Below, in pieces: positions 1 to 7,600 of a DNA stretch of 9,274 nt. Source of the stretch: Alphaproteobacteria bacterium. GTDB taxonomy: Bacteria; Pseudomonadota; Alphaproteobacteria; Rhodobacterales; Rhodobacteraceae. Below the pieces are notes generated by a model that was given only the letters and a program-made list of their open reading frames with translations, had not been told where the DNA came from and ran no database searches. The stretch is from positions 1-9,274 of the forward strand of contig JAUHWJ010000039.1 in assembly GCA_030424705.1 (NCBI GenBank), written 5' to 3'. Within the stretch, counting starts at the first letter, position 1. Every line of letters begins with the position of its first letter. The position numbers and the translations under genes were made by a program.

Positions 1-2415
1 CGCCTGCCGCCCCGCTCCGCCATCGTCGCCTTCTCCGCCGACCAGGTCTACGGCATCGCGGAGCTTCTGCGGCGGCGGAAGGGCGGCGCGGCGGTGGTGA
101 TGGGCGCGCTCTCCCCCCGCACGCGGAACGCGCAGGTCGCGCTCTACCAGAACGGCGATGTGGAGCATCTGGTGGCGACGGACGCGATCGGGATGGGGCT
201 CAACCTCGATCTCAGCCATGTCGCCTTCGCGGGGACGGTGAAGTTCGACGGCCGGCGCCCCCGCCCGCTCACGCCCTCGGAAATCGCGCAGATCGCCGGG
301 CGCGCCGGGCGGCACCGGGCGGACGGCACCTTCGGCGTGACGGGGGAGGCCGCGGCCTTCTCCGACGACGTGCTGGAGCAGGTGACGACGCACAGTTTCG
401 CCCCCGCCGGCCCGCTCGAATGGCGGAACGCCGCGCTCGAATTCGGCACGGCGCCCGCGCTCATCGCCTCGCTGGAGGCGCCGGCCCCCCGGCCCGGCCT
501 CCGACGGGCGCGGGAGGCGGACGACCTCCTCGCGCTCCGCGAGCTTTGGCTCGACCCGGAGATACGGGCGATGACGCGCGGCGGCGCGGCGGTGCGCCGG
601 CTCTGGGACGTGTGCCAGATCCCCGATTTCCGGAAGGTCTCCGCCGCGGAGCATGCGCGGCTCATCGCGCGGATTTACCGGTTCCTCCTCTCGCCGGAGG
701 GCGCTATACCCTCCGACTGGATCGCGGGCGAAATCGCGCGGCTGGACCGGACGGAGGGCGGAATCGACGCGCTTTCCCGCCGGCTCGCGCATATGCGCAC
801 ATGGTCCTATGTGGCGAATCGCGGCGGCTGGCTCGCCGACCCCTCGGAATGGCGCGGCCGCGCCCGCGAGGTGGAGGACCGGCTCTCGGATGCGCTGCAT
901 CTCGCGCTCACGCGCGAATTCGTGGATCGTCGGACCTCGGTCCTGATGCGGCGGTTGAAGGACAGGGAGAGCCTGGTGGCGGAAGTGGACGAGACCGGCG
1001 CGGTGACGGCCGAGGGCGAACATCTGGGGCGCATCGAGGGCTTCCGCTTCACGCCCGACCCGGGCGCGGCGCCGGATGAACGGCGGCGACTGCAGGCGGC
1101 CGCGCTCGCCGCGCTGCAGGGCTGGTTCGCGCACCGGGCGGACCGGTTCTACAATGCGCCGGACGGGGAGATCGAGCTCACCGAGCAGGGCGGCCTGATC
1201 TGGGGCGAGGTCGCCGTCGGGCGGCTGGAGCCGGGGGCGGACGTGCTCACCCCCACGGTCCGCGCCTTCGCGGAGGAATCGCTCGACCCGTCGGTGATCC
1301 AGAAGATCGAGCGGCGGCTCGGCCACTGGGTGACGCGCCGGGTGGCCGCGCTCTTCGCGCCGCTCATCGCGATGCGGGACGACGAGGCGCTGAAGGGCAT
1401 GGCCAAGGGCCTCGCCTTCCAGCTCGTCGAGGGGCTCGGCGTGCTGGAGCGGCGGCCGATCGCGGAGGACGTGAAGGCGCTGGACCAGGAGGGGCGCGCG
1501 GCGCTTCGCCGGCATGGCGTGCGGTTCGGGCAGCATTCGGTCTTCATGCCGCTTCTCCTGAAGCCTGCGCCGACGCGGATGCGCCTCGTGCTCTGGGGGT
1601 TGAAGGACGGGCTGGACGAAATCCCCTCCGCCCCGCCGCCCGGCCTCGTCACCATCCCGAAGGTGGAGGGCGCGCCGGGCGGGTTCTGGATCCGGGCGGG
1701 CTACCGGCTTGCGGGGGCGCGGGCGATCCGCATCGACATGCTGGAGCGGCTGGCGGACCTCCTGCGGGAGAAGGACGCGCGGGCGGGCTTTGAGGCGGCG
1801 GCGGACATGCTCTCCATCACCGGGCTGACGCTGGAGCAGTTCGCGGACCTGATGGGCGGGCTCGGCTACGACGCCCAGCGCGGCGAGCGGCCGAAAGCGG
1901 CGCGCGCGCCCGAAGCCAAGGCGACGGGCGACGCGCCCGTGGAGGCTGCGCCTAGCGTGGAGGCTGCGCCGAGCGTGGAGGCTGCGCCGATCGAGGAGCC
2001 GGTCGCCGCGGAGGCGGCGCCCGATCCGGCTCCGGAGGCTGCTGCGGAGCCGGCCCCGGAGCCCGAACCCGAACCCGAGCCGGAGATGGCGGCGGAGGCG
2101 GCCGCCGATCCGGCGACGGTGGAGACGGAGGTCTTCTACACCTTCACCATCGCCCGCCGCCCGCCGCGCCATCAGCGGCGGGAGGCGCGCGAGGGCGCGC
2201 CCGGCGAGGGGCGGAACCGTCGTGAGGGCGGCAAGCCGCGCGGGGAGAAGCGCCGCGGCGAGGCGGCCGAAGGCGGCGGCGGGCGCGGGCCGAAGGACGG
2301 CAAGAGGCGCGGGCCGAAGCCCGAAGCCGAACCCCAAGCGGAAAGACCGCGCCGCCCCGAGAAGGCGCCGGACCCGGACAGCCCCTTCGCCATCCTCAGC
2401 CAGCTGAAACGCTGA
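1..2415 (+). CDS. Suv3-like DEAD/H-box RNA helicase, 5' truncated
   Basis: The reading frame is open from base 1, so the N-terminus, with Walker A and the DEAD-type box, lies outside the window; 804 codons are present. Superfamily 2 helicase motifs are clear: motif V at fragment residues 59-68 (ATDAIGMGLN) and motif VI at 97-104 (QIAGRAGR), followed by a HRADGTFG segment. This pattern is typical of the Suv3-like helicases of alphaproteobacteria, ATP-dependent RNA unwinding enzymes related to the mitochondrial degradosome helicase. Residues about 120-635 form the helical C-terminal region. An Ala/Pro/Glu-rich acidic linker follows at about 639-710, then a strongly basic Arg/Gly/Lys tail from about 718, probably RNA-binding, ending in DSPFAILSQLKR; a DSPFA-type ending is one I associate with this family. 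The S4 gene starts one base after the stop, implying coupled expression. The family call is firm; the exact RNA substrate is unknown. Confidence 0.9.
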   Translation, partial: RLPPRSAIVAFSADQVYGIAELLRRRKGGAAVVMGALSPRTRNAQVALYQNGDVEHLVATDAIGMGLNLDLSHVAFAGTVKFDGRRPRPLTPSEIAQIAGRAGRHRADGTFGVTGEAAAFSDDVLEQVTTHSFAPAGPLEWRNAALEFGTAPALIASLEAPAPRPGLRRAREADDLLALRELWLDPEIRAMTRGGAAVRRLWDVCQIPDFRKVSAAEHARLIARIYRFLLSPEGAIPSDWIAGEIARLDRTEGGIDALSRRLAHMRTWSYVANRGGWLADPSEWRGRAREVEDRLSDALHLALTREFVDRRTSVLMRRLKDRESLVAEVDETGAVTAEGEHLGRIEGFRFTPDPGAAPDERRRLQAAALAALQGWFAHRADRFYNAPDGEIELTEQGGLIWGEVAVGRLEPGADVLTPTVRAFAEESLDPSVIQKIERRLGHWVTRRVAALFAPLIAMRDDEALKGMAKGLAFQLVEGLGVLERRPIAEDVKALDQEGRAALRRHGVRFGQHSVFMPLLLKPAPTRMRLVLWGLKDGLDEIPSAPPPGLVTIPKVEGAPGGFWIRAGYRLAGARAIRIDMLERLADLLREKDARAGFEAAADMLSITGLTLEQFADLMGGLGYDAQRGERPKAARAPEAKATGDAPVEAAPSVEAAPSVEAAPIEEPVAAEAAPDPAPEAAAEPAPEPEPEPEPEMAAEAAADPATVETEVFYTFTIARRPPRHQRREAREGAPGEGRNRREGGKPRGEKRRGEAAEGGGGRGPKDGKRRGPKPEAEPQAERPRRPEKAPDPDSPFAILSQLKR
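1939..1992 (+). repeat. Three tandem 18-bp units inside the helicase gene
   Basis: Three head-to-tail 18-bp units (1939-1956, 1957-1974, 1975-1992) share the core GTGGAGGCTGCGCC and differ only in their last four bases. They encode VEAAPS, VEAAPS and VEAAPI in the acidic linker before the basic tail. An imperfect Pro-Glu alternation follows at about 2053-2085. Such units are prone to slippage, so linker length may vary between strains. Confidence 0.85.
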
Positions 2416-2416
2416 C

Positions 2417-2707
2417 TTGGCCGGAGCGGACGCGCCGGAGGCCGCCCTCAGGGTGGACAAGTGGCTCTGGCGCGCGCGATTCTTCAAGGCGCGGAGCGGC
2501 GCCGCCAAGGCGGCCGAGGCCGGGTTCCGGCTCAATGGCGAGCGTTCGCAGAAAGCGCATCAGCTCGTCCGCCCCGGGGACGTGCTGACCTTCCGCCAGT
2601 CGGGGGACGTTCGCGTCGTCCGCGTTCTCGCCCTCGGGGAACGGCGGGGGCCGGCGGCGGAGGCGGCGCAACTCTACGAGGATCTCGAAGCCGGGGCGGA
2701 GGGTTGA
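2417..2707 (+). CDS. S4-domain RNA-binding protein (Hsp15-like)
   Basis: This 96-residue protein carries a single S4 RNA-binding fold over residues about 11-60, with the signature [20 protein letters not shown] at residues 11-30 and a conserved [12 protein letters not shown] stretch near 70-80. Hsp15-type S4 proteins bind structured rRNA; Hsp15 of E. coli binds stalled 50S subunits carrying nascent chains. The start is taken as TTG at 2417, one base after the helicase stop and with no clear SD, so translation probably depends on coupling to the helicase. An internal GTG at 2453 would cut into the S4 signature, so it is less likely. The alphaproteobacterial members are shorter than E. coli Hsp15 and match this length. 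The family is certain; equivalence to Hsp15 is inferred. Confidence 0.85.
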   Translation: MAGADAPEAALRVDKWLWRARFFKARSGAAKAAEAGFRLNGERSQKAHQLVRPGDVLTFRQSGDVRVVRVLALGERRGPAAEAAQLYEDLEAGAEG

Positions 2708-2714
2708 GCGCGCC

Positions 2715-2743
2715 TTGCTCCAGCGGGCGCGGCGGTCTATGTC
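2715..2743 (+). promoter_or_regulatory. Possible fdxA promoter
   Basis: TTGCTC (2715-2720) and TATGTC (2738-2743) are separated by exactly 17 bp in the 82-bp gap between the S4 gene and fdxA. Start of transcription would fall near 2750, about 40 bases before the ATG. The -10 element is weak, so this is a plausible sigma-70-type promoter rather than a firm one. Confidence 0.35.
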
Positions 2744-2789
2744 GCCCTTCGGCGCGCGCGCCGGGACGGACGGGGCAAGGAAGGACCGG

Positions 2790-3128
2790 ATGACCTACAT
2801 CGTCACCGACAACTGCATCAAATGCAAATACACCGACTGCGTGGAAGTATGCCCCGTCGACTGCTTCTATGAGGGCGAGAACATGCTCGTCATCCATCCG
2901 GACGAATGCATCGATTGCGGGGTCTGCGAACCGGAATGCCCGGCGGACGCGATCCGGCCCGATACGGAGCCGGGGCTCGACCAATGGCTCGACATCAACA
3001 CGAAATTCGCCTCGCTCTGGCCGAATATCACGATCAAGAAGGAGCCGGACCCGGAGGCCGAGAAACATGACGGCGAATCGGGCAAGCTCGAGAAATACTT
3101 TTCGGAGGCGCCGGGTTCCGGCGACTGA
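2790..3128 (+). CDS. fdxA: Seven-iron ferredoxin FdxA
   Basis: This 112-residue cytoplasmic electron carrier is of the Azotobacter ferredoxin I type, with one [3Fe-4S] and one [4Fe-4S] cluster. The N-terminus reads [17 protein letters not shown] and is almost identical to the family. By alignment from memory to Azotobacter FdI, Cys9, Cys17 and Cys50 hold the 3Fe cluster and Cys21, Cys40, Cys43 and Cys46 the 4Fe cluster, while Cys12 and Cys25 are the conserved non-ligand cysteines. The C-terminal extension with WPNIT (near residue 75) is also typical. The start at 2790 has the strong SD AAGGA at 2777-2781, 8 bases upstream; an in-frame upstream start at 2715 would add 25 unlike residues and is rejected. 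Its redox partner cannot be told from the window. Confidence 0.96.
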   Translation: MTYIVTDNCIKCKYTDCVEVCPVDCFYEGENMLVIHPDECIDCGVCEPECPADAIRPDTEPGLDQWLDINTKFASLWPNITIKKEPDPEAEKHDGESGKLEKYFSEAPGSGD

Positions 3129-3196
3129 GCGGCCCCGCGCCGCATGAATGGCCCGACCTAGCCCCGCCAAGGGCTTCCGCCCGCCTCCGCCGCCCC

Positions 3197-3232
3197 CGCC
3201 TGAATCGCGGGAGTAGCGAAGAGGCGTTTTTT
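3197..3232 (+). terminator. Likely intrinsic terminator of fdxA
   Basis: CGCCT (3197-3201) pairs with AGGCG (3222-3226) and inside it TCGC (3205-3208) pairs with GCGA (3216-3219), with a small internal loop and a 7-base apical loop. Six T residues follow at once (3227-3232). The stem is modest, but the T-run is rare in this GC-rich sequence. The carD -10 box begins only seven bases after the T-run, so the terminator and promoter are nested. Confidence 0.55.
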
Positions 3233-3264
3233 GTGCTATATAATTGAGACAAGCGCGCCTCTTC
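3218..3264. repeat. 9-bp inverted repeat around the carD -10 box
   Basis: GAAGAGGCG at 3218-3226 and its exact reverse complement CGCCTCTTC at 3256-3264 are separated by 29 bp. The centre of symmetry (3241) falls inside TATAAT. The left arm is also part of the proposed fdxA terminator stem, and the right arm lies at about +5 to +13 of the carD transcript. It could be an operator for a dimeric repressor or a chance pairing. Confidence 0.5.
3233..3250 (+). promoter_or_regulatory. carD promoter, consensus -10 box
   Basis: A perfect TATAAT lies at 3239-3244, in an AT-rich island within GC-rich sequence. No good -35 box is visible at 16-18 bp spacing (3215-3222 reads AGCGAAGA). Transcription would start near 3250-3252, leaving a leader of about 160 bases before carD. 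From recall of work in Rhodobacter sphaeroides, most alphaproteobacterial promoters lack T at position -7 and need CarD, whereas the carD promoter has this T and is inhibited by CarD. The final T here (3244) fits that model of negative autoregulation. Confidence 0.7.
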
Positions 3265-3267
3265 CGG

Positions 3268-3296
3268 CGCCGGGATGCTGCACGCAGCATTCGGCG
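3268..3296 (+). other. Hairpin in the carD leader RNA
   Basis: CGCC, then GG and ATGCTG, pair with CAGCAT, TC and GGCG around a CACG loop: about 12 base pairs with one bulged G at 3272 and one G-U pair. It would form about 17 bases into the carD transcript. No T-run follows, so it is not an intrinsic terminator; it may stabilise the RNA or be a regulatory structure. The rest of the leader (3297-3411) shows no clear element. Confidence 0.5.
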
Positions 3297-3411
3297 GGAG
3301 GTTGGCGCAATCTGGTCACCGGCGATCGTCTTCATCCGAGCGGGATGGGGGGATGGCCTTCGCTGCGCCTCACGGCGCAGGCGCAAGAGAAAGCGGACGG
3401 GAACAGCGAAA

Positions 3412-3927
3412 ATGACAAGCACGAAGACGAAGGGCGATTTCCGGGCGAACGACTACGTGGTCTATCCGGCGCATGGCGTCGGCCGCATCATCTCCATCGA
3501 GGAGCAGGAGATTGCGGGCGTGCGGCTCGAACTCTTCGTCATTTCGTTCGAGAAGGAGAAGATGACCCTTCGCGTGCCGACGGCCAAGGCGAACTCGGTC
3601 GGGATGCGGACCCTCTCCTCCCCCGATCTCGTCGCCAAGGCGCTGGAGACGCTGAAGGGCCGCGCGCGCGTGAAGCGCGCCATGTGGTCCCGCCGCGCGC
3701 AGGAATACGAGCAGAAGATCAATTCCGGGGATCTCATCTCCATCGCCGAGGTGGTGCGGGACCTGCACCGGGCGGAGGACCAGCCCGAGCAGTCCTATTC
3801 CGAGCGCCAGCTCTACGAGGCGGCGCTGGAGCGGCTGACGCGCGAGGTCGCCGCCGTCGAACGGCTCGACGAGTCGAAGGCCGCGCGCCGGGTGGACGAG
3901 GCGCTGGACGGCAAGAAGGCCGCCTGA
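3412..3927 (+). CDS. carD: CarD/CdnL-family transcription regulator
   Basis: This 171-residue protein binds RNA polymerase and promoter DNA to stabilise open complexes, chiefly at rRNA and other growth-related promoters. The N-terminal RNA-polymerase-interacting domain (residues about 12-70) begins with the family motif VVYPAHGVGRI (16-26). The helical DNA-binding domain (about 75-165) contains the conserved MWSRRAQEYEQKINSGDL segment at 91-108; Trp92 is probably the wedge residue that enters the upstream edge of the transcription bubble. The ATG at 3412 fits family length. It has only a weak SD (GGGA near 3399-3402). The same frame stays open upstream to 3244, but that extension is arginine-rich and unlike the family. 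The gene is transcribed alone, with a promoter at 3239 and a terminator at 3951. The family is certain. Confidence 0.95.
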   Translation: MTSTKTKGDFRANDYVVYPAHGVGRIISIEEQEIAGVRLELFVISFEKEKMTLRVPTAKANSVGMRTLSSPDLVAKALETLKGRARVKRAMWSRRAQEYEQKINSGDLISIAEVVRDLHRAEDQPEQSYSERQLYEAALERLTREVAAVERLDESKAARRVDEALDGKKAA

Positions 3928-3947
3928 GCTTCACCGAAGAGACTGCG

Positions 3948-3976
3948 AAGCGCCCGGCCGAGAGCCGGGCGTTTTC
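3948..3976 (+). terminator. Intrinsic terminator of carD
   Basis: CGCCCGGC (3951-3958) pairs perfectly with GCCGGGCG (3964-3971) around the 5-base loop CGAGA, followed by TTTT (3972-3975). The preceding AA (3949-3950) can extend the stem into the T-run. It lies 24 bases after the carD stop. Confidence 0.85.
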
Positions 3977-4018
3977 GATTCCGGGGCGCCGCAGTCAATC
4001 AAGTTCTTCTTGACCGAA

Positions 4019-4045
4019 GCGCCGCGCCTCCCCGTTGCGCGGCGC
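4019..4045. repeat. 9-bp GC inverted repeat before the membrane protein gene
   Basis: GCGCCGCGC (4019-4027) and GCGCGGCGC (4037-4045) are perfect reverse complements around a 9-base spacer. The right arm covers most of the proposed -35 box at 4035-4040. It could be an operator, a backup terminator of carD (no adjacent T-run, though TATTTT follows at 4057) or simply a product of GC bias. Confidence 0.4.
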
Positions 4046-4062
4046 GCGGGCGAGCGTATTTT
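4035..4062 (+). promoter_or_regulatory. Possible promoter of the small membrane protein gene
   Basis: TTGCGC (4035-4040) and TATTTT (4057-4062) are spaced 16 bp apart. Transcription would start near 4069, about 60 bases before the chosen ATG. The -10 sits in one of the few AT-rich spots of the stretch 3977-4128. A TTGACC at 4010-4015 has no matching -10 at usual spacing. Confidence 0.45.
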
Positions 4063-4128
4063 CTGAGGCATGGGCAGGTGCGCGCGGCGGAGGCGCCGCG
4101 GCTCTCTCGGCCCGCTTCGGAGACCGTC

Positions 4129-4419
4129 ATGAGCGCCATTCTCGGCGTCGTCCTCTTCGCCGCAGCCGCGGCGATGTTCATCCTGTTCCGCGTCATCTTC
4201 CCTGATCGCCCTGGCGAGACCTCGGCGGGCGAGTTGACGGCGCAGCTGGCAAGCGTCCTCATCACCGGGCTCTTCGCCGGCGGCGCCGGAGCCTTCATCG
4301 ACTTCGCCGTGAGCCACGACAACGCGATGGGCTATGTCTGGCTCGCCGCGGCCTTCGGGGCGACCGTCGTTCTCATCGCACTTGCGATGCGGATGGGGCG
4401 GAAGGCGCGGGCGGCCTGA
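4129..4419 (+). CDS. Small three-helix membrane protein, unknown function
   Basis: I do not recognise this 96-residue protein. Three hydrophobic segments are visible at residues about 3-24, 38-60 and 68-89, with a soluble loop PDRPGETSAGE (25-35) and a short basic tail MGRKARAA, suggesting an inner membrane protein with a cytoplasmic C-terminus. Asp58 in IDFAVSHD lies at the end of the second helix. The ATG at 4129 is preferred because GGAGA (4119-4123) lies 5 bases upstream; a GTG at 4078 in the same frame would add 17 residues of arginine-rich, non-membrane sequence. It is separated from carD by a terminator and probably has its own promoter. The hydrophobic pattern and third-position GC bias make it a real gene; no function is proposed. 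Confidence 0.8.
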   Translation: MSAILGVVLFAAAAAMFILFRVIFPDRPGETSAGELTAQLASVLITGLFAGGAGAFIDFAVSHDNAMGYVWLAAAFGATVVLIALAMRMGRKARAA

Positions 4420-4442
4420 ACCCGCGGCGGTTCCGGGCCTCT

Positions 4443-4469
4443 GTCTCCCGGCGCGACAAGCCGGGAGAC
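4443..4469 (+). terminator. Perfect 10-bp hairpin after the membrane protein gene
   Basis: GTCTCCCGGC (4443-4452) pairs perfectly with GCCGGGAGAC (4460-4469) around the loop GCGACAA. It begins 24 bases after the membrane protein stop, a typical terminator position, but no T-run follows on either strand. It may act as an RNA 3' end stabiliser or a weak terminator. The rest of 4420-4621 holds the second hairpin at 4578 and no convincing gene. Confidence 0.45.
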
Positions 4470-4577
4470 GGCGATGAGCGAAGGGGCCGGGCCGATCATT
4501 CACGGGCCGGGCGAAGGCGAGCCAAACCCGGCGCGCGCCATGCGCCGGAATTCGTCGGCCCGCCGCTCGTCTGAACA

Positions 4578-4600
4578 CGCCCCCCGGTCCCCGGGGGGCG
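4578..4600 (-). terminator. GC hairpin after the regulator gene
   Basis: CGCCCCCCGG (4578-4587) pairs with CCGGGGGGCG (4591-4600) around a 3-base loop: 10 bp of pure G-C. On the minus strand it starts 22 bases after the regulator stop and is followed by TGTTCAG rather than a true T-run. It is probably the 3' end structure of the regulator mRNA; the hairpin itself is certain, its terminating activity is not. Confidence 0.45.
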
Positions 4601-4621
4601 CGGCCTGCCGGGGAACGGCCT

Positions 4622-7600
4622 TCACTCCCGCCGGGCCGCGCGGACGACCGGTCGCGTCAGTGCCGCCGACGGCGCGCACAGCATCCGCGCGGACATGCCG
4701 AAGCGGGCGGCGAGGTCAGCGCCTTCGCGCTCATGCCCCTCGGCGCGGTCGATCGCGCCGAGGCCGCGTTCCAGCAGTGCGGCCGTCGCATGGACGCGCG
4801 GCGCGAAGAACCTGTCCCCTGTCGTCGCCGCCCGTTCGAGCGCCTCGCGCGCGGCGGCGAGGCCGGCCTCGTGGCGGCCGGCGGAGAGGAGCGCTTCCGC
4901 CTGCAATCCGCGCCAGTTCGCCATCTGAACGCCGGCGCCCGTCGCCGCGAAGATCTCGAGGCCGCGTTCGATCCTGCCGAGCGCCTCGTCCGCGCCGCCC
5001 AGCCGGCTTCTCGCCCAGCCGCCGAGTACGAGACCGGTGCCGAGCCAGAACGCGAAGCCATGCTCCTCGCCGAGGCGCGCCGCCCGCTCCGCGAGGCGAA
5101 GACATCCTTCCGGGTCATTCTCGAACAGGAGATGCTCGGCGCAGAGCGCGGCGCCGATCGCCTCCGCAAAGGGATTGGGAGAGGCGGCGGCCAGCGCCTC
5201 CGCGGACCGGCGAAAGGAAGCGGCCTCTTCGGAACGGCCGACGAGGCTGGCGCCCCAGGCGGCGTAGGCGGCGCAGGTGACGGCGGCGTTCTGCGCGGGG
5301 GCGGAATCCGGCGTCCAGCCGCCGAGGAAGCCGAGCCCGGTCTCCAGATGGCCGAGCCCCTCCTCCAGCCTCCCGAGATGAACGAGGACGGAGCCCATCG
5401 CCGAATGCGCCTGAAGGCTCAGCGCGGCGCTATCCGCTTTCTCCGCCATGCGGAGGAGGCGGCCCGCATGAGCGCGCGAGGCTTCGAGCTCGCCCCGCAC
5501 CCAGGAATGCACCCAGAGGCCGACGCCGATCCTGACGCTGGCGTCGGCCGAGCCGACGGTGCGGTTCAGCGCCCGCGCGCGGTCGAGCGCTTCGCCAACC
5601 TCCGACGCGCCGAAGCCGCGCAGGGCGATCAGCGCCAGCGTGTGCGCGAGCCGCAGCCGCAGCTCGGCGGGCGCCATTTCCGGGTCCGCAGCGTCGATCA
5701 GCGCAAGCCCCGCCTCGGCGAAGGCGGCGGCCTCCCGGTGCGCCGAACGCCCGATCGCGGCCCGGCAGGCGGCGGACCAGCATTCGACGGCGCGCGCCGC
5801 GTTTCCCGCCTCCTGATGGTGCCAGGCGAGCGTCTCTGGCCGCGTCTGCGCCGCTTCGAGCCGCCGCGCGATCTCGGCATGGAGCGCCCTTCGATCCATA
5901 TCGGCGATCATCGCGTAGGCCGCTTCCTGGATCAGGATATGGCGGAATCTGTATCCTTCATCCTCATCCGTGAGAAATCCGGCTTGCGCGAGATGAGCGA
6001 AGTCGCGCGCCGTCTCTGTCGCCTCCCGCCCCAGCACGGGCGCGGCGAAGGCGGGCGTGACGCGCTCGCCGATGACGGCCGCGACGAACACCGCGGCGCG
6101 CGGCCCGGGCGGAAGCGCGCCGATCCGCGCCGCGCTTACCGCCTGCACCGTCTCCGGAAGATCGCGCACCGGGTCCGCCCCGGCCTGCGCCGCGAGGGCG
6201 AGTTCCTCAAGGCAGAACGGGTTTCCGGCGGCCCGGCGCAGCATCGCGTCCTCCGCCGCGCCGTCGAACGCTGCGCCGGCGGCGTTGTCCCGCAGCAGGC
6301 GGAGACTGTCTTCCCGGCCCAGCGTCGGGAGATGGAGGATCGCTTCGCATAGGTCGGACGCCGACGTCGGGCGCGTCGTCAGGACGAGAAGGAGGCGCCA
6401 TGGCTCGCGTCGCGCGATCAGTCGCGAGAGGCAGGAGCGGGAAGAGGCGTCGATCCAGTGCGTGTCCTCGAAGACGATGACGAGCGGGCCAACCGCCGTC
6501 GCCAGCTCCAGAAGGCGTTCCACCAGCAGTGCGCTCCGCCGCCGGCGCTCCCGGTCCGACAGGGCCGCGAGCGCCGCGCCCGGCGCCGGAGCGTCGCTGA
6601 ACAGCTCATGGAGCAGCGCTTCGTCCGCCGCATCCGCCGCCAGCGCGGGCGGGCCCTCCGGGTGGAGGGCGAGGCAGAGCGCGCGGACCGGCGCGAGCGG
6701 CGAGTTCACGAGCCCCGGCAGGCAGTTGACGATTACGCTCCGCACGCCCCGCCGGGAAAGGTCGGCGGCGAATTCCGCGACGAGGCGGGACTTTCCGATT
6801 CCGGCCGGCCCGGACAGGGCGACGGCCCGCCCGCCGCCTTCGAGCACCCTCTCCAGCGCGGCGGAAAGGAACGCGGTCTCCGCGCTTCGCCCCACGAAGG
6901 CGGTGCGCCGCTTGAACGGACGGGCCGGGATGCCGGCCCTCGGCCGGGGCGGCGACAGGATGACATGGCCCATCGGCGCCGTCGCGCATTCCGCCTCGTC
7001 GCCAAGCTGGAGCCGCGCCGCCTCGCTCACGAGAATCCGACCGGGCTCCGCCTCTCCTGCGAGGGCGGCCGCGCCACGCTCGAGCCCGGTCGGGGGCGCC
7101 CAGACGTCGCCCTCAGCCGCTTCGCTGGTCATCGCGCCGACATCGACCCCGAACCTAAGCGAGGCCGCGCCGCCCGGAGCGGCGTCCTGCAAGGCCGCGG
7201 CGCAATAGAGCGCCCGTCTCGCGCCGTCCTCAAGAGAGGGAGCGAGCCCGAAGGTCGCCGTGAACCCGTCCAGCAGCATGCGCGAGAGGGCGCCTTCCTG
7301 CCGCTCCACGATCCGCCGCGCCTCCGTGAGAAAGGCGGCGAGGCCGCTCTCGTCGGACGCGCCGCCCTCGACCTTGACGCAGAGCGCGGCGACGAGCCGC
7401 CGCTCCCGCACGATCAGGGCCGCGGAGGCCGGCTCCGCGCCGCCCTCTTCCGGGCCTTGCGCGACCGAGACATCCAAGGCGAAGCGGAAGCCGAGGCCGT
7501 GATGGGTCCTGATCGCGTCCCGCCCCTCGGCGCCGAGCACCCGGCGGAGATGGCTCATCGTCGTCTGGAGCGCGGCTTCAGAGACATTCGGGGGCCAGAA

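Noticed and set aside
420..1079. Second plus-strand frame inside the helicase
   Set aside because: It is an out-of-frame shadow with arginine/alanine/proline-rich low complexity and no motif.
2715..2789. Longer N-terminus for fdxA
   Set aside because: The extra 25 residues are unlike the conserved FdxA start, and a strong SD directly precedes the ATG at 2790.
2532..3422. Minus-strand open frame of 296 codons across fdxA
   Set aside because: It is antisense to the S4 gene and to the unmistakable fdxA, and has no recognisable motif.
4078..4128. GTG start giving a longer membrane protein
   Set aside because: The added residues are not membrane-like and the ATG at 4129 has a well-placed GGAGA.
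4474..5280. Plus-strand frame starting between the convergent genes
   Set aside because: The translation is an arginine/proline-rich low-complexity sequence and most of it overlaps the regulator in antisense.
4733..6352. Plus-strand open frame of 539 codons opposite the regulator
   Set aside because: It is the antisense shadow of a GC-rich gene: arginine-rich, no recognisable domain, while the minus strand shows clear ATPase and winged-helix motifs.
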